DNA of 64,000 nt from Lentilitoribacter sp039986595 (GCA_039986595.1 JBDWQJ010000004.1:806001-870000); one strand, 5' to 3'; counted from the first letter of the stretch, positions 43,985 through 53,708 are shown. Notes: generated by a model not told the origin, from the sequence alone. Program-made: numbers and translations.

Positions 43985-45580
43985 TTAATTAACGAGATCT
44001 AATCCCTCAAACCAATGACCGCCCAAGGGATCGATTTTGTATCCAGAAACATTTTTTGAGATGGGGACTGTAACTAATGAATGTGCAATTGTTGCCCAAG
44101 GAGCTTGTTCTTTAAAGATTTTTTGAGCTTCGTGGTAAAGCTCCATTCGTATATTTCTGTCGGTTTCAGATTTTGCTTTTTTGATTAACTTATCATATTC
44201 GTGATGGCACCAATGCGCTCTGTTCGATCCACCAACGCCATCACATCCGAGCAAAAGAGATAGGAAATTATCTGGATCACCATTGTCACCTGACCAGCCG
44301 AGTAACAACGCACCATCTCTATCTATAGAGCGTGATTTACTCAAATAAGTACCCCACTCATATGTGACAATTTCAACATCAACACCGATTCTTCTGAAAT
44401 CTTCTTGGATGAGTTGGGCCATTCGCCTTGCATTGGGGTTGTATGGACGCTGCACAGGCATAGCCCATAATTTCATTGATAAGTTTTGAACTCCTTCGTT
44501 GTCTAGTTGCTGCTTCGCTAGAGTTGGATTGTATTCATCGTCTTTTATCGAAGCATTATAACCCCAAACCGAAGGAGGTATCGGGTTGATTGCGATACGG
44601 GCTGATCCTTGGAAAACGCTATCAATGATGGATTTTTTGTCAATTGCCATATTAAGAGCTTTTCTAACTTTTGGGTTATCGAAAGGCGCGACCTTCGTAT
44701 TATAGGCCATAAAACCAATATTTAGTCCCTCCTGTTCCAATACCTTTAGATTAGGTTTATTTTTGAGATAACTGATGTCTGAAGGAGTGGGGTAGGCTGA
44801 AATATGGCATTCTCCTGCAACTAGTTTTTGAGCTCTCACTGTTGCATCACGTGTGATTGAAAAAACGAGGTTTTCAATGTTTTGTTTCGCCTTCCAGTAA
44901 AGCGGATGGGCTTGATATCTAATTGCGCTATTAAGACTGTAATTGACGAATTGGAAGGGGCCGGTGCCAATTGGATTAAAATTCAAATCATGTTTCTTAT
45001 TTGAGGCTTTTATTTGAGATGCGTATTCTGCAGATAAAACTGATGCGAAGTCCATCGCAAGGTTTGCGAGCATCGAGGCTTCAGGTCTGTTTAATGTAAT
45101 TTTAACCTTATAGTCATCAAGTTTTTCAATTGTTTTTATGAGCGTTGGCATGGACATGCCTTGGAACAGTTCCCAAGTAGATGCTTCAATGTAATTGTAA
45201 AATGAGTGGTTTTGATCGAATTGCCTATTGATGCTGAAAATAACATCGTCGGCATTAAAGTCTCGTGTTGGGGTAAAGTAACTCGTTTTATGAAATTTAA
45301 CTCCTTTGCGTAAGTTAAATATATATGTAAGCCCGTCATCTGATATGTTCCAACTCTGTGCTAGGCTTGGACGAATATTGGTTGTGCCTTTTTCAAATCC
45401 CACTAAACGGTTGTAAATTGTTCTTGAAGATGCATCAAAGGTTGTCGCTGACGAATAAAGCGCGGGATCGAAACCTTCGGGTGCGGCTTCGGAACAAAAT
45501 ATCAGAGTCTTTGCAGTGGTGAGATTAGACAATATAATCAATATGGCAAATGCATTAAATATAAGCTTTAAATAGGACAT
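43985..45580 (-). CDS. Peptide/dipeptide ABC transporter substrate-binding protein (SBP family 5)
   Basis: This is an exported binding protein for peptides or related solutes. A signal peptide (LIFNAFAILIILSNLTTAKT) precedes the family start LIFCSEAAPEGFDPALYSSATTFDA, which resembles DppA. Further family parts are GTGPFQFVNY, FDNPKVRKALNMAIDK and LLLGWSGDNGDPDNFLSLLLGCDGVGG. The length of 531 is normal. It lies 53 bases after the LuxR gene in the same direction and may be co-transcribed. Matching permeases lie on the opposite strand 5.5 kb away. Confidence 0.9.
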   Translation of the reverse strand: MSYLKLIFNAFAILIILSNLTTAKTLIFCSEAAPEGFDPALYSSATTFDASSRTIYNRLVGFEKGTTNIRPSLAQSWNISDDGLTYIFNLRKGVKFHKTSYFTPTRDFNADDVIFSINRQFDQNHSFYNYIEASTWELFQGMSMPTLIKTIEKLDDYKVKITLNRPEASMLANLAMDFASVLSAEYASQIKASNKKHDLNFNPIGTGPFQFVNYSLNSAIRYQAHPLYWKAKQNIENLVFSITRDATVRAQKLVAGECHISAYPTPSDISYLKNKPNLKVLEQEGLNIGFMAYNTKVAPFDNPKVRKALNMAIDKKSIIDSVFQGSARIAINPIPPSVWGYNASIKDDEYNPTLAKQQLDNEGVQNLSMKLWAMPVQRPYNPNARRMAQLIQEDFRRIGVDVEIVTYEWGTYLSKSRSIDRDGALLLGWSGDNGDPDNFLSLLLGCDGVGGSNRAHWCHHEYDKLIKKAKSETDRNIRMELYHEAQKIFKEQAPWATIAHSLVTVPISKNVSGYKIDPLGGHWFEGLDLVN

Positions 45581-45633
45581 TAATCTTTATCTACTTATTG
45601 AAACTCAAGAGCAGTTGTTCCCAAATCGGGGCG

Positions 45634-46458
45634 TTAGAAATACATCTTTGCGTCATATGATTGCTGTGCCAGTATTTCATTTTCTATTTCAAAGAAGCCT
45701 CTATGAGTTTTTGTTCCAACACCAATTTGATTGTAGCGTATAGCTTGTATAACACATTCCGTCTTGTTTCTCGCGTCAAGTTTCATACTTGCGTTTTGAA
45801 CGTGTGCCACCACCGTTCGCTTGGATATGTTTATTGCCTGGGAAATTTGGCCAGACGTGTAGCCAAGTGCACATAGACTTACGACTTGGCGTTCTCGTGA
45901 CGTCAGCTCTCCCTCCCTCATTTTTAGCATGTTGAATTCGCGGGCTCTAATAAATGACGCAGAAATCGCACACTTTAAAGCGGTTCTATCCGCAAAACTT
46001 ATATTGTTCATTGCAATTTCTTCATGGAGATCCGGTATTTTCTCAATCGTCAGAATACACGCGCCTTGGAATTGGTATATTGGATCAATTGGGATCATCA
46101 ATATGTCTAAATTATCACGCGGCAAACCAGCAGCTTGGGCCAAGCCAGATTTACTATGAAGATGTTCTTTCAAGATTAGAAAGTTCTTCCAATCAACACA
46201 TTTATTGATAATAATTTCATTACTGTCTGGGGTGTAGTTTCTCCCAGTTTCAAAATCCTTCCAGTCAATTTCTAAAATTAAGTCATTCAATCTTTTACCA
46301 GGCATTGGTAGGCCGGTGATTATGTAATGCTGGCTATTATATAAAGAAAAACAAGTTTTAAGTGAACGCATGACATCGGTCCAACTCTTGGCGCACTCAA
46401 TCTTGGATATCTCACCAATAATCGTTGTTAATTTGCAACATTGATTTTTTCTGCTCAT
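45634..46458 (-). CDS. LuxR-family transcriptional regulator, probable ligand-binding type
   Basis: The C-terminal 65 residues form a LuxR/GerE HTH domain (LTSRERQVVSLCALGYTSGQISQAINISKRTVVAHVQNASMKLDARNKTE). The N-terminal 180 residues resemble an autoinducer-binding fold, with IDWKDFETGR and a helix ending in SFADRTALKCAISASFIRAREF, but the acyl-homoserine-lactone contact residues cannot be confirmed by eye. No luxI-type synthase is in the window. The ATG at 46458 is preferred over a GTG at 46467. Palindromes in front of it are candidate binding sites, so it may control itself and the divergent autotransporter. Confidence 0.8.
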   Translation of the reverse strand: MSRKNQCCKLTTIIGEISKIECAKSWTDVMRSLKTCFSLYNSQHYIITGLPMPGKRLNDLILEIDWKDFETGRNYTPDSNEIIINKCVDWKNFLILKEHLHSKSGLAQAAGLPRDNLDILMIPIDPIYQFQGACILTIEKIPDLHEEIAMNNISFADRTALKCAISASFIRAREFNMLKMREGELTSRERQVVSLCALGYTSGQISQAINISKRTVVAHVQNASMKLDARNKTECVIQAIRYNQIGVGTKTHRGFFEIENEILAQQSYDAKMYF

Positions 46459-46494
46459 GTCTTTCACATAGATTCTTTTAGCGTATTTTTACAC

Positions 46495-46508
46495 TGTAAT
46501 AAATTACA
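46495..46508. promoter_or_regulatory. Palindrome TGTAATAAATTACA, candidate LuxR operator 1
   Basis: An inverted repeat with arms TGTAAT/ATTACA lies 37 bases upstream of the LuxR start. It shares the form TGTAA-N4-TTACA with the second palindrome at 46599. Confidence 0.5.
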
Positions 46509-46598
46509 ATATAGCCATACTTTTTCTTTCATTGAAACTTGTTCAGAAAAATTCAAGCTCCTGCGAAGTCGTCCATTGTAAGAGAAATATGCATAATC

Positions 46599-46612
46599 TG
46601 TAACTAGTTACA
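46599..46612. promoter_or_regulatory. Perfect palindrome TGTAACTAGTTACA, candidate LuxR operator 2
   Basis: A perfect 14-base palindrome lies 104 bases from the first one and 138 bases before the autotransporter ATG. The size and dyad symmetry fit a LuxR-type box. Confidence 0.5.
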
Positions 46613-46749
46613 ATTGCGGTGCTTGCAACTCAAAATTAAAAATGGGCAGCATACGAGAGCACCCTGTTAGTCTTGTTTCTTACATAGGAACAGTCTTTTT
46701 GGCGTGGCTCGTCTATTGATGTCAATTGCAAAGCGAGTGAATTAAACTA

Positions 46750-49700
46750 ATGTGTACCAACCTGGAAAATCACCAGAAACGAAGTGGTCTAAATAATCAG
46801 AAACGTCAAACTCTTGGACGTGATGAAAGCAAATGTTTGTTCAATTCGAGCCTTTTGCGTGGTGTAAGCTTATTGGCGCTAACGATTGCAATTTTGCCGG
46901 TTTCGCCGCAGGCAAACGCGCAAGTAGTGATCGATGGTGGAAATGTATCTGCACAGGGTGCGGACGCAAATACGAATAATCCAGGTGCAACAAATGTTGG
47001 TACGCCATATACGCCGACGGGTGGTTTAGAGATTGGGGTTAGCGGAACAGGAACGCTGATATCATCTGATGGTATAATCTCGTCATCTACGACCACTGTG
47101 GGTAAAACCGACACTGGAACGTTAACACTCCAAAACGAAGCCTCCGGCACTGTTGTATTCAATGCGTCAGGTAGCATCTTACTTGGTGAGAATGCTGGCG
47201 CGATTGGAACATTAACTGTTTCTGGGGCGAATACATCAATTGCAGGTTCTGGGCAGGATTTGTTTATTGGCTTTAACGGTGAAGGCGTAGCGCAAATTGA
47301 TGCAGGGGCATCCGTTGTCATGGGTGGTTTAAACGTTGGTGCGAATTCTGCGACGAGCAAAGGCACACTTGTGGTGGATGGCCTGGGTACCTCTCTCATT
47401 CTCGATGATAACTCTTCAACCATGTTCACTATTGCCGGTTCGTCAAGTAATCAAGCGCAAATGACTATTTCCAATGGAGCGCTCGTTGATAGTGGGGGTA
47501 ATGGAGCTAGTACCCCGCGCGCGTTTGTGGGAAGACAAGCTGGATCTAATGCCCTTATGACTATTACTGGCTCTAGCGGTGCTACAAATTCTACTTGGGA
47601 TCACAATGGTTCTTTAACGATTGGTGAGTTTGGAGTTGGCGCTATTGAACTTAAAAATAGTGGTGAATTGTTGGTTTCAAACAACTTTGAGGTTGGTGGT
47701 AACAGTGCGGGTGATGGCACATTAAATATTTCAACAGGTGGTAAGGCGACACTTGGAAGCACTGTTTATGTCGGTAATGCAGCAGGATCAACTGGTTTGA
47801 TTGAAGTTGACGGAGCTGGTTCTGAGTTAAATTCAACTGACGCTATTTATGTGGGTGGAAGCGGCACTGGAACTATTAATGTAAAAAATGGGGCTGTCGC
47901 TTCATCTAACGGAGGGATTGTTGTTGGGCTGAGTTCTGGTTCAAATGGCACTGTCGTTGTTGATGGAGCTGGAAGTCAATTTAATTTTGTAACATCTTCA
48001 GCTTCTATTCTTGTGGGAGATGTGGGAACTGGTAGCTTGACGGTTAGTAACGGAGCTGTTGTTACTTCCGATGGAGGGCTGGATGTTGCTCGGTTTTCAA
48101 CATCATCTCAGGGTACAGTTACGTTAACTGGAGCTGGTACCACCTTAACAACAAAATTATCAACTAGTACCGTCGGTAGTCCTGGATTCGATCCTGTGAG
48201 TATAGGTAGACGTGGCACTGGCATCTTGAATATTTTAGATGGCGCTGTATTCACAAGTGGTGATGGGGTAACAACAGCGTTTGCTAAGGTTGGGGTTGAA
48301 ACCAATGCATCAGGCACAGTCACTATATCTGGAACAAATTCAGCTTGGAATCATTCTGGCATTCTTGGCATCGCACGTTCAGGTACCGGCGTAGTATCTG
48401 TGAGTGATTCTGGTGCATTGGTTGCAGACGACATCAATATAGCATTTGCTGCAGGTTCAATTGGCACTTTAAATATTGGAGGAGCAGACGGCAGTGCAGC
48501 AACAAGCGCTGGCACAGTAACAGCAACGCAGATTGCTGCGGGAGCGGGAACGGCAACTTTAAACTTTAATCATACCGATACTAATTATAGCTTCGCCACA
48601 AAACTGGATGGTGATCTAACTGTAAATAATACGGCAGGAACGACGAATGTTACAGGCGATTTGTCCAGTTTCACGGGCACAATTAACGCCAATGGTGGAT
48701 CGCTTTATATAAATACAACTGTTGCGAATGCCGCCGCGATCAATGTGAATGGTGGCACTTTAGGTGGTGCGGGCACTTTAAACGCTATCTCTATCGGAAA
48801 TGGCGGAACACTGGCACCCGGCAATTCCATTGGGACTATTAATATCTCAGGCAATGCGTCTTTGGGGGCAGGGTCAACCTACGCTGTTGAGATTGACAGT
48901 GCCGGTAATACTGATCTGTTAAATGTTGGTGGAACATTGAGCATCGATCCAACAGCTGTTGTTAATCTTGCGCCTGAAAATGGCACTGATGATGGTTCAA
49001 CTTATACAATTGGCCAGACATATACAATTGCCACGGCTACCGGTGGTGTAACTGGTACGTTTGCGTCTATTACCGATAGTTTTGCTTTTATCGATGGAGA
49101 GTTAAGTTATTCGGCGAATAATGTTATCTTGACGCTTGTCCAGGCAGCAAACTTCAACTCTGTTGCTACGACAGGGAATCAAACGAATGTTGCTAATGCA
49201 GTACAAGCTCTGGGATCAAATAACTCTGTATTCACATCGCTTGCAACTCTTACAACTGCGCAAGCACAAGCCGCATTTAATGCCTTGTCAGGTGAAATTC
49301 ATGCATCTGCCAAAAGCGCATTTGTCAATGATAGTCGTTACCTAAGAGATGCATCACTATCACGTCTTGATGATAAGCAGTTTGATGGCAACCAAGCTTG
49401 GATTGATGTTTATGGCGGTCTCTCAACACTTGGAAGTAATAGCAACGCGGCAGATGCTGATGTAAGTTCTGGTGGCATTATTGCAGGTTTGGAAACATCT
49501 GAAGATAACTGGCTAGGTGGTATAGCTGTCCAGCTTGGTGCCTCGGAGATTTCAATTGATAGCTCACGCGATAGTGTTGCGAAGAGTTCTGATTATGGCA
49601 TTGGGGGTTATGGTGCTTTTAATGTCGAAAATATGCGGCTTGCGCTTGGTGCTTCCTATACTTCTCATTCGATAAAGACGAGCCGAAACATTGCATTTGG

Positions 49701-50214
49701 AAGCTTAACTGAAACAATTGCTGGTGACTATGATGCATCAACCGCTCAGCTATTTGCTAAGTTGAGCACAGAATTGGAAACTGTGTATGGCAACTTCACA
49801 CCATTTGCTCAAATTGCAACTATTCGGCATCAAACTGATGGGTTTACCGAGAGCGGAGGAAGTTCAGCGTTAAGTAACGCTGCAACGGACACATCGACAA
49901 CGTTTACTGTTCTCGGTGTTAGCGCTCAACGTTTCACTGTTTTGGATAATGGTAAAGCTGCGAAATTTAGCGGTACGATTGGCTGGCAACATGCATTTGG
50001 AGATAGAAGTGCAAACTCTGCTACAAACTTCTCTGGTGGTCAGCAGTTCAATGTTGAGGGTGCCAGCATTTCTCAGGATGCATTGGTACTCAAGTTTGGA
50101 TCCGAAGTTCAGATGAATGAAACTACAAACTTTAACTTTGATTATTCAGGTCAAATTGGATCAGGCGGCAGCCATTCTCATTCAGGTCGTGCCGGATTAT
50201 CGGTCAAGTTTTAG
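46750..50214 (+). CDS. Type V autotransporter with repeat-rich beta-helix passenger
   Basis: This is a large surface or secreted protein. The N-terminus is an extended signal peptide of about 55 residues (basic, then LLRGVSLLALTIAILPVSPQANAQ). The passenger (55-830) consists of glycine/asparagine-rich repeats of the form G-x-L-x-V-x-NGA-x-V followed by GTVTVxGAGS, of the T5SS/PEP-CTERM-associated repeat type, then a LAPGNSIGTINISGNASLGAGSTY stretch typical of autotransporter-associated passengers. Residues 880-1154 form the 12-strand barrel (QAWIDVYGG to GRAGLSVKF, ending in phenylalanine). It probably functions in adhesion. It is divergent from the LuxR gene and followed by a terminator. Confidence 0.92.
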   Translation: MCTNLENHQKRSGLNNQKRQTLGRDESKCLFNSSLLRGVSLLALTIAILPVSPQANAQVVIDGGNVSAQGADANTNNPGATNVGTPYTPTGGLEIGVSGTGTLISSDGIISSSTTTVGKTDTGTLTLQNEASGTVVFNASGSILLGENAGAIGTLTVSGANTSIAGSGQDLFIGFNGEGVAQIDAGASVVMGGLNVGANSATSKGTLVVDGLGTSLILDDNSSTMFTIAGSSSNQAQMTISNGALVDSGGNGASTPRAFVGRQAGSNALMTITGSSGATNSTWDHNGSLTIGEFGVGAIELKNSGELLVSNNFEVGGNSAGDGTLNISTGGKATLGSTVYVGNAAGSTGLIEVDGAGSELNSTDAIYVGGSGTGTINVKNGAVASSNGGIVVGLSSGSNGTVVVDGAGSQFNFVTSSASILVGDVGTGSLTVSNGAVVTSDGGLDVARFSTSSQGTVTLTGAGTTLTTKLSTSTVGSPGFDPVSIGRRGTGILNILDGAVFTSGDGVTTAFAKVGVETNASGTVTISGTNSAWNHSGILGIARSGTGVVSVSDSGALVADDINIAFAAGSIGTLNIGGADGSAATSAGTVTATQIAAGAGTATLNFNHTDTNYSFATKLDGDLTVNNTAGTTNVTGDLSSFTGTINANGGSLYINTTVANAAAINVNGGTLGGAGTLNAISIGNGGTLAPGNSIGTINISGNASLGAGSTYAVEIDSAGNTDLLNVGGTLSIDPTAVVNLAPENGTDDGSTYTIGQTYTIATATGGVTGTFASITDSFAFIDGELSYSANNVILTLVQAANFNSVATTGNQTNVANAVQALGSNNSVFTSLATLTTAQAQAAFNALSGEIHASAKSAFVNDSRYLRDASLSRLDDKQFDGNQAWIDVYGGLSTLGSNSNAADADVSSGGIIAGLETSEDNWLGGIAVQLGASEISIDSSRDSVAKSSDYGIGGYGAFNVENMRLALGASYTSHSIKTSRNIAFGSLTETIAGDYDASTAQLFAKLSTELETVYGNFTPFAQIATIRHQTDGFTESGGSSALSNAATDTSTTFTVLGVSAQRFTVLDNGKAAKFSGTIGWQHAFGDRSANSATNFSGGQQFNVEGASISQDALVLKFGSEVQMNETTNFNFDYSGQIGSGGSHSHSGRAGLSVKF

Positions 50215-50249
50215 AGCTTATAGCTTTATCACTAATATTTTTATGAGAT

Positions 50250-50277
50250 GGCCCTATACTATCGATGGTGTAGGGCC
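50250..50277 (+). terminator. Terminator after the autotransporter gene
   Basis: GGCCCTATAC and GTGTAGGGCC pair over ten positions (one G-U) with an eight-base loop, 35 bases after the autotransporter stop. The T-run is short. Its position over the ATG at 50248 argues that the next gene starts further downstream. Confidence 0.6.
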
Positions 50278-50313
50278 TTCCAGAAATATATATATAAGAA
50301 GGTCAGAAGCAAT

Positions 50314-50925
50314 TTGATTTATGGTTCATTGAAAACACTCCCCAAATTGGCAGTCATAAAGAAACTGTTTTTCGCATTTATAGTTGTGGCGGTGACCATG
50401 ACTATGTTCGTTTTTCCTAAAGTTATTTCTAATAGTTTGGCACAGTCGACTCAAGATCGAATAAATAAGATAACGCTTCCAGGTGGCGCGACATCCTTGA
50501 ATGAAACTCACGGTGATTGGACAGTTAGCTGTGGCAAAGGTCAAACGCAGATCACACTTTGCGCGATGAGTCAGCAGTTATTCAATCCTGAAAACAAGCA
50601 ACGTGTAATGGCAATTGAACTGACAATGACGAAACAGTCTATTTTGAGTGGCACCATGGTCTTGCCATTTGGTATCAAGTTATCGGAAGGGATACTACTC
50701 TCAATTGATGAAGGAGATGTGCAAACAAAAGTTCCATTCTCGACGTGTTTACCAGTTGGGTGCCTTGCGCCATTGAGTTTTAACACAAAGATGATTGATG
50801 CTTTTAGAGCAGGTTCAATTGTTTCTATTGCATTAAAGACGATGGAAGGTACGCAGCTACAAATTGAGTTATCACTCGATGGTTTTTCAAGTGCACATAA
50901 TCGGATTATTGCTCTGAAGGGATAA
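50314..50925 (+). CDS. Invasion-associated locus B (IalB) family protein
   Basis: This is an exported or membrane-anchored protein of about 200 residues. A hydrophobic segment (LFFAFIVVAVTMTMFVF) is followed by SLAQS and the family core THGDWTVSCGKGQTQITLCAMSQQL, GIKLSEGILLSIDEGDV, FSTCLPVGCLAPLSF and GSIVSIALKTMEG. Four cysteines are conserved. IalB proteins are widespread in alphaproteobacteria; the Bartonella member contributes to erythrocyte entry, but most have no known role. A TTG at 50314, preceded by AAGG, is the likely start, because the upstream ATG at 50248 lies in a hairpin. Confidence 0.85.
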   Translation: MIYGSLKTLPKLAVIKKLFFAFIVVAVTMTMFVFPKVISNSLAQSTQDRINKITLPGGATSLNETHGDWTVSCGKGQTQITLCAMSQQLFNPENKQRVMAIELTMTKQSILSGTMVLPFGIKLSEGILLSIDEGDVQTKVPFSTCLPVGCLAPLSFNTKMIDAFRAGSIVSIALKTMEGTQLQIELSLDGFSSAHNRIIALKG

Positions 50926-51040
50926 TTGAATCTCTTTTTTGATTAAGAAAATAGACCTACATTGCTGCTGAGTTTGGCGAATTGTCGTTCTATGTTAAAA
51001 TGGTGACGTTTAAGTCTCCATCTCAGTGAAATGTGCAATC

Positions 51041-52048
51041 ATGATAGGTTTCCTACTGCAGCGTTTGGGTTTGATCCTCCTTACAGTATTTGGGGCGAGT
51101 ATCGCAGCATTTTTTTTCATACGAGTTCTACCTGGAGATCCAGTGTTATTAATGTCAGGCGAAAGAAGTACGACGCCGACACGTTATGCAGAACTAGTTG
51201 AGCAATTTGGATTTAATCGCTCATTGTTCTCCCAATATATTGAGTATCTAACTTCAATAATACAAGGAGATTTTGGTTACTCGCTTGTGACCAAGGGGTC
51301 TGTAATTGGTGAATTCATTAGATATTTACCCGCAACGATAGAGTTGACATTTTTTGCGTTGATCTTAGCGGTTATGTTTGGATTACCAATCGGGATCTTA
51401 TCAGCAATGAAATATCAACGCTGGTTTGATAATCTATTTATGGCCATCACGTTTGTTGGCTACTCTGTGCCAGTTTTCGTATCAGGATTATTGCTTGTGA
51501 TATTGTTTGCTAGCACACTGAATTGGTTTCCAGTTTCAGGCCGAATATCCTCATTGTATTTCATACCTTGTGAAACTGGTTTTATGGTTGTTGATTCTTT
51601 TATTTCTAATGAGAAAGGAGCGTTTATATCAGCTTTACACCACTTATTTTTACCATCACTAGTTTTAGGCACGATACCTTTAACGCTGTTGGTGCGTCAC
51701 ACTCGGTCAGCGATACTCGAGGTAATGAAAGAGGATTATATAAGAACCGCGAGAGCTTACGGGCTGTCAGAATTTAAAATTATAATGAGACATGCTTTAA
51801 AGAATGCTATGACTCCAATTCTAGCAACTGGTGGTTTACAAGTTGCTACCTTGCTAACTGGAGCAATTTTAACTGAAACGGTATTCTCTTGGCCAGGAAT
51901 TGGTACATGGATTGTTGAGTCAATTTCACGTCGTGATTACCCAGTTATTCAGGGTGGTTTGATCTTATTAATTTTGATTGTGGTGTTTGTAAATTTGATT
52001 GTTGATCTCATGTATCGTGCAATTGACCCACGCATACGGTATGGCTGA
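51041..52048 (+). CDS. Dipeptide-type ABC transporter permease (DppB-like)
   Basis: This inner-membrane permease starts with the conserved FLLQRLGLILLTVFGASIAAFFFIRVLPGDPVLLM. The cytoplasmic EAA loop is HTRSAILEVMKEDYIRTARAYGLSEFKIIMRHALKNAMTP, followed by the AILTETVFSWPGIG ending of DppB. The length is 335 from ATG 51041; a GTG at 51026 would add five residues. It forms the channel with the following gene. The binding protein lies 5.5 kb away on the other strand, and no ATPase genes are seen. Confidence 0.9.
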   Translation: MIGFLLQRLGLILLTVFGASIAAFFFIRVLPGDPVLLMSGERSTTPTRYAELVEQFGFNRSLFSQYIEYLTSIIQGDFGYSLVTKGSVIGEFIRYLPATIELTFFALILAVMFGLPIGILSAMKYQRWFDNLFMAITFVGYSVPVFVSGLLLVILFASTLNWFPVSGRISSLYFIPCETGFMVVDSFISNEKGAFISALHHLFLPSLVLGTIPLTLLVRHTRSAILEVMKEDYIRTARAYGLSEFKIIMRHALKNAMTPILATGGLQVATLLTGAILTETVFSWPGIGTWIVESISRRDYPVIQGGLILLILIVVFVNLIVDLMYRAIDPRIRYG

Positions 52049-52940
52049 TCATATGTTGAAGCCTCAGCTTAGTATTAAAAAATCGCATTCGTTAGACTTT
52101 GCCGAGTCAAAAAAGTACAAGTTTTTTCAAAATAGGCTTGCGGTTTTAGGATTGATTATCGTTGTTTTTAACGTGCTTATCGCAGTTTTGGCTGATTTTG
52201 TTGCTCCTCACTCTCCCGTTGAACAATTTCGTTCAGATTTTCTCACTGCTCCAGCATGGCAAAAAAATGGTGACTGGCGTTTTATATTAGGAACTGATGG
52301 ATTAGGGCGAGACATATTATCTCGCCTCATATATGGTGCGAGACATTCATTCGCTATCGGTTTTTTAGCTGTTATACTTTCTATGTTCGTCGGTACTACT
52401 GTAGGTGTTTTGTCAGGATATATTGGCGGCATTATTGATGCTATAATAATGCGTGTTACTGATCTATACCTCGCGCTCCCTGGTTTGTTACTTGTATTGG
52501 TATTACTGACCATTTTCACTCCAAGCTTAGCAAGCATCACTATTGCTATAGCCGCCGCCCTCGTGCCACACTTTATCAAGATTGCGCGTGCATTGGCGAT
52601 TAGAGAAAAAGTAAAAGGCTATTTTATAGCTTCTCGATCTATTGGGGCTAGCCACTTAAGGTTGATGTTTTTGGTTGTATTGCCAAATTGTTTTGCTCCC
52701 CTAATTGTGCAATCCGCGCTATCTTTCTCAGCTGCAATTACTGATATTGCAGCTATCGGTTTTTTAGGAATGGGAGTTGCACCCCCTACGCCGGAGTGGG
52801 GGACTATGCTTTCAGAATCTAGAGAGTTTATTTTCATAGCACCATGGGTCATTTGGGCACCATGCAGTGTACTTATTCTAACTGTAATTGCCATAAATCT
52901 TTTGACGGATGGATTGAAAGAAATTTTTGATCCAAAATAA
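52041..52940 (+). CDS. Dipeptide-type ABC transporter permease (DppC-like)
   Basis: The N-terminal helix RLAVLGLIIVVFNVLIAVLADFVAPHSP and FILGTDGLGRDILSRLIYGARHS are family hallmarks. The EAA loop is present as IREKVKGYFIASRSIGASHLRLMFLVVLPNC, and the protein ends with INLLTDGLKEIFDPK. The ATG at 52041 overlaps the DppB-like stop by eight bases. Normally two ATPase genes would follow; here a terminator and opposite-strand regulators follow, so ATPases must be supplied from elsewhere or the system is incomplete. Confidence 0.9.
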   Translation: MADHMLKPQLSIKKSHSLDFAESKKYKFFQNRLAVLGLIIVVFNVLIAVLADFVAPHSPVEQFRSDFLTAPAWQKNGDWRFILGTDGLGRDILSRLIYGARHSFAIGFLAVILSMFVGTTVGVLSGYIGGIIDAIIMRVTDLYLALPGLLLVLVLLTIFTPSLASITIAIAAALVPHFIKIARALAIREKVKGYFIASRSIGASHLRLMFLVVLPNCFAPLIVQSALSFSAAITDIAAIGFLGMGVAPPTPEWGTMLSESREFIFIAPWVIWAPCSVLILTVIAINLLTDGLKEIFDPK

Positions 52941-52972
52941 TTACAAAAGATATGAAAAGGAAAATATCTTTT

Positions 52973-53009
52973 AGCTCCAAAATAAGATTTTCTATTTTTT
53001 GGGGCTTTT
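52973..53009 (+). terminator. Terminator after the dipeptide permease genes
   Basis: AGCTCCAAAA (52973-52982) pairs with TTTTGGGGCT (52997-53006) and is followed by a short T-run. It shows that the permease operon ends here without ATPase genes. Confidence 0.7.
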
Positions 53010-53143
53010 AGATTACAACGTCATTTATTCATATCGCACAGACATTTAATTATGCGATACCTCATCAATTTAATTCGTATAAAATTATGCTGTTCTGACT
53101 TCTATTGATTTCATTATTTTATAGCGGTCAACTAAAACTGAAA

Positions 53144-53575
53144 CTATTTTTTGTATGATTCAGAAATCACTTTTACGAATTGTAGGGTCTTGTCTCTAAT
53201 TTTTGGATCATCTATTTTTACAAATGCTTGCACAAGTTGAACACCTTGCTTACTAGCCATGAACATAAGGTAGTCTTTTTCAATCTCTCTAATAGCTGTG
53301 TTTTCCATCGATAATTTATCGCTTGTTTTGGGGGCATCTTTAAAGAAGAAATCCACCTTGACTTGGAGTATATCTGCAATCATCTGAAGTTTACTGGCGC
53401 TTACTCGGTTTTTACCATTCTCGTATTTTTGTATTTGCTGGAAGGTAACATTTAAGGCACCACCCAGTTTTTCTTGACTGACTTTAAGCATATTTCTTCT
53501 CAGTTTGATACGCCTGCCTACATGAACATCAATTGGGTTTGGTGTTTTAATGAAAATTGGGTTTTTATTGACCAT
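53144..53575 (-). CDS. XRE-family regulator with C-terminal extension
   Basis: An HTH_3 domain lies at residues 15-75 (VGRRIKLRRNMLKVSQEKLGGALNVTFQQIQKYENGKNRVSASKLQMIADIL), followed by about 65 residues of helical tail. This layout (FQQIQKYENGKNRV) is very common in alphaproteobacteria. The length of 143 is normal. Probably a transcriptional repressor acting within the island; the target is unknown. Confidence 0.85.
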   Translation of the reverse strand: MVNKNPIFIKTPNPIDVHVGRRIKLRRNMLKVSQEKLGGALNVTFQQIQKYENGKNRVSASKLQMIADILQVKVDFFFKDAPKTSDKLSMENTAIREIEKDYLMFMASKQGVQLVQAFVKIDDPKIRDKTLQFVKVISESYKK

Positions 53576-53708
53576 TTAAATAATCCGAATATCTATTTCA
53601 TATACCGAGTATAGATGGGCGGATTCCGTCGCTGCAAGTTGTATAAACTTACAGTATTTATCAGCCGTTGCCATAATTAATTGAACAAAGCTGGTTGGTT
53701 TTTGAGAA

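Noticed and set aside
45358..45364. A further GTGCTAG in the dipeptide binding-protein gene
   Set aside because: It is single, inside coding sequence and lacks the 11-base partner that defines the attachment-region repeats.
47000..49000. Repetitive sequence in the autotransporter gene considered as a CRISPR or tandem DNA repeat
   Set aside because: The repetition is at protein level (beta-helix turns), the reading frame is continuous and there are no regular spacers.
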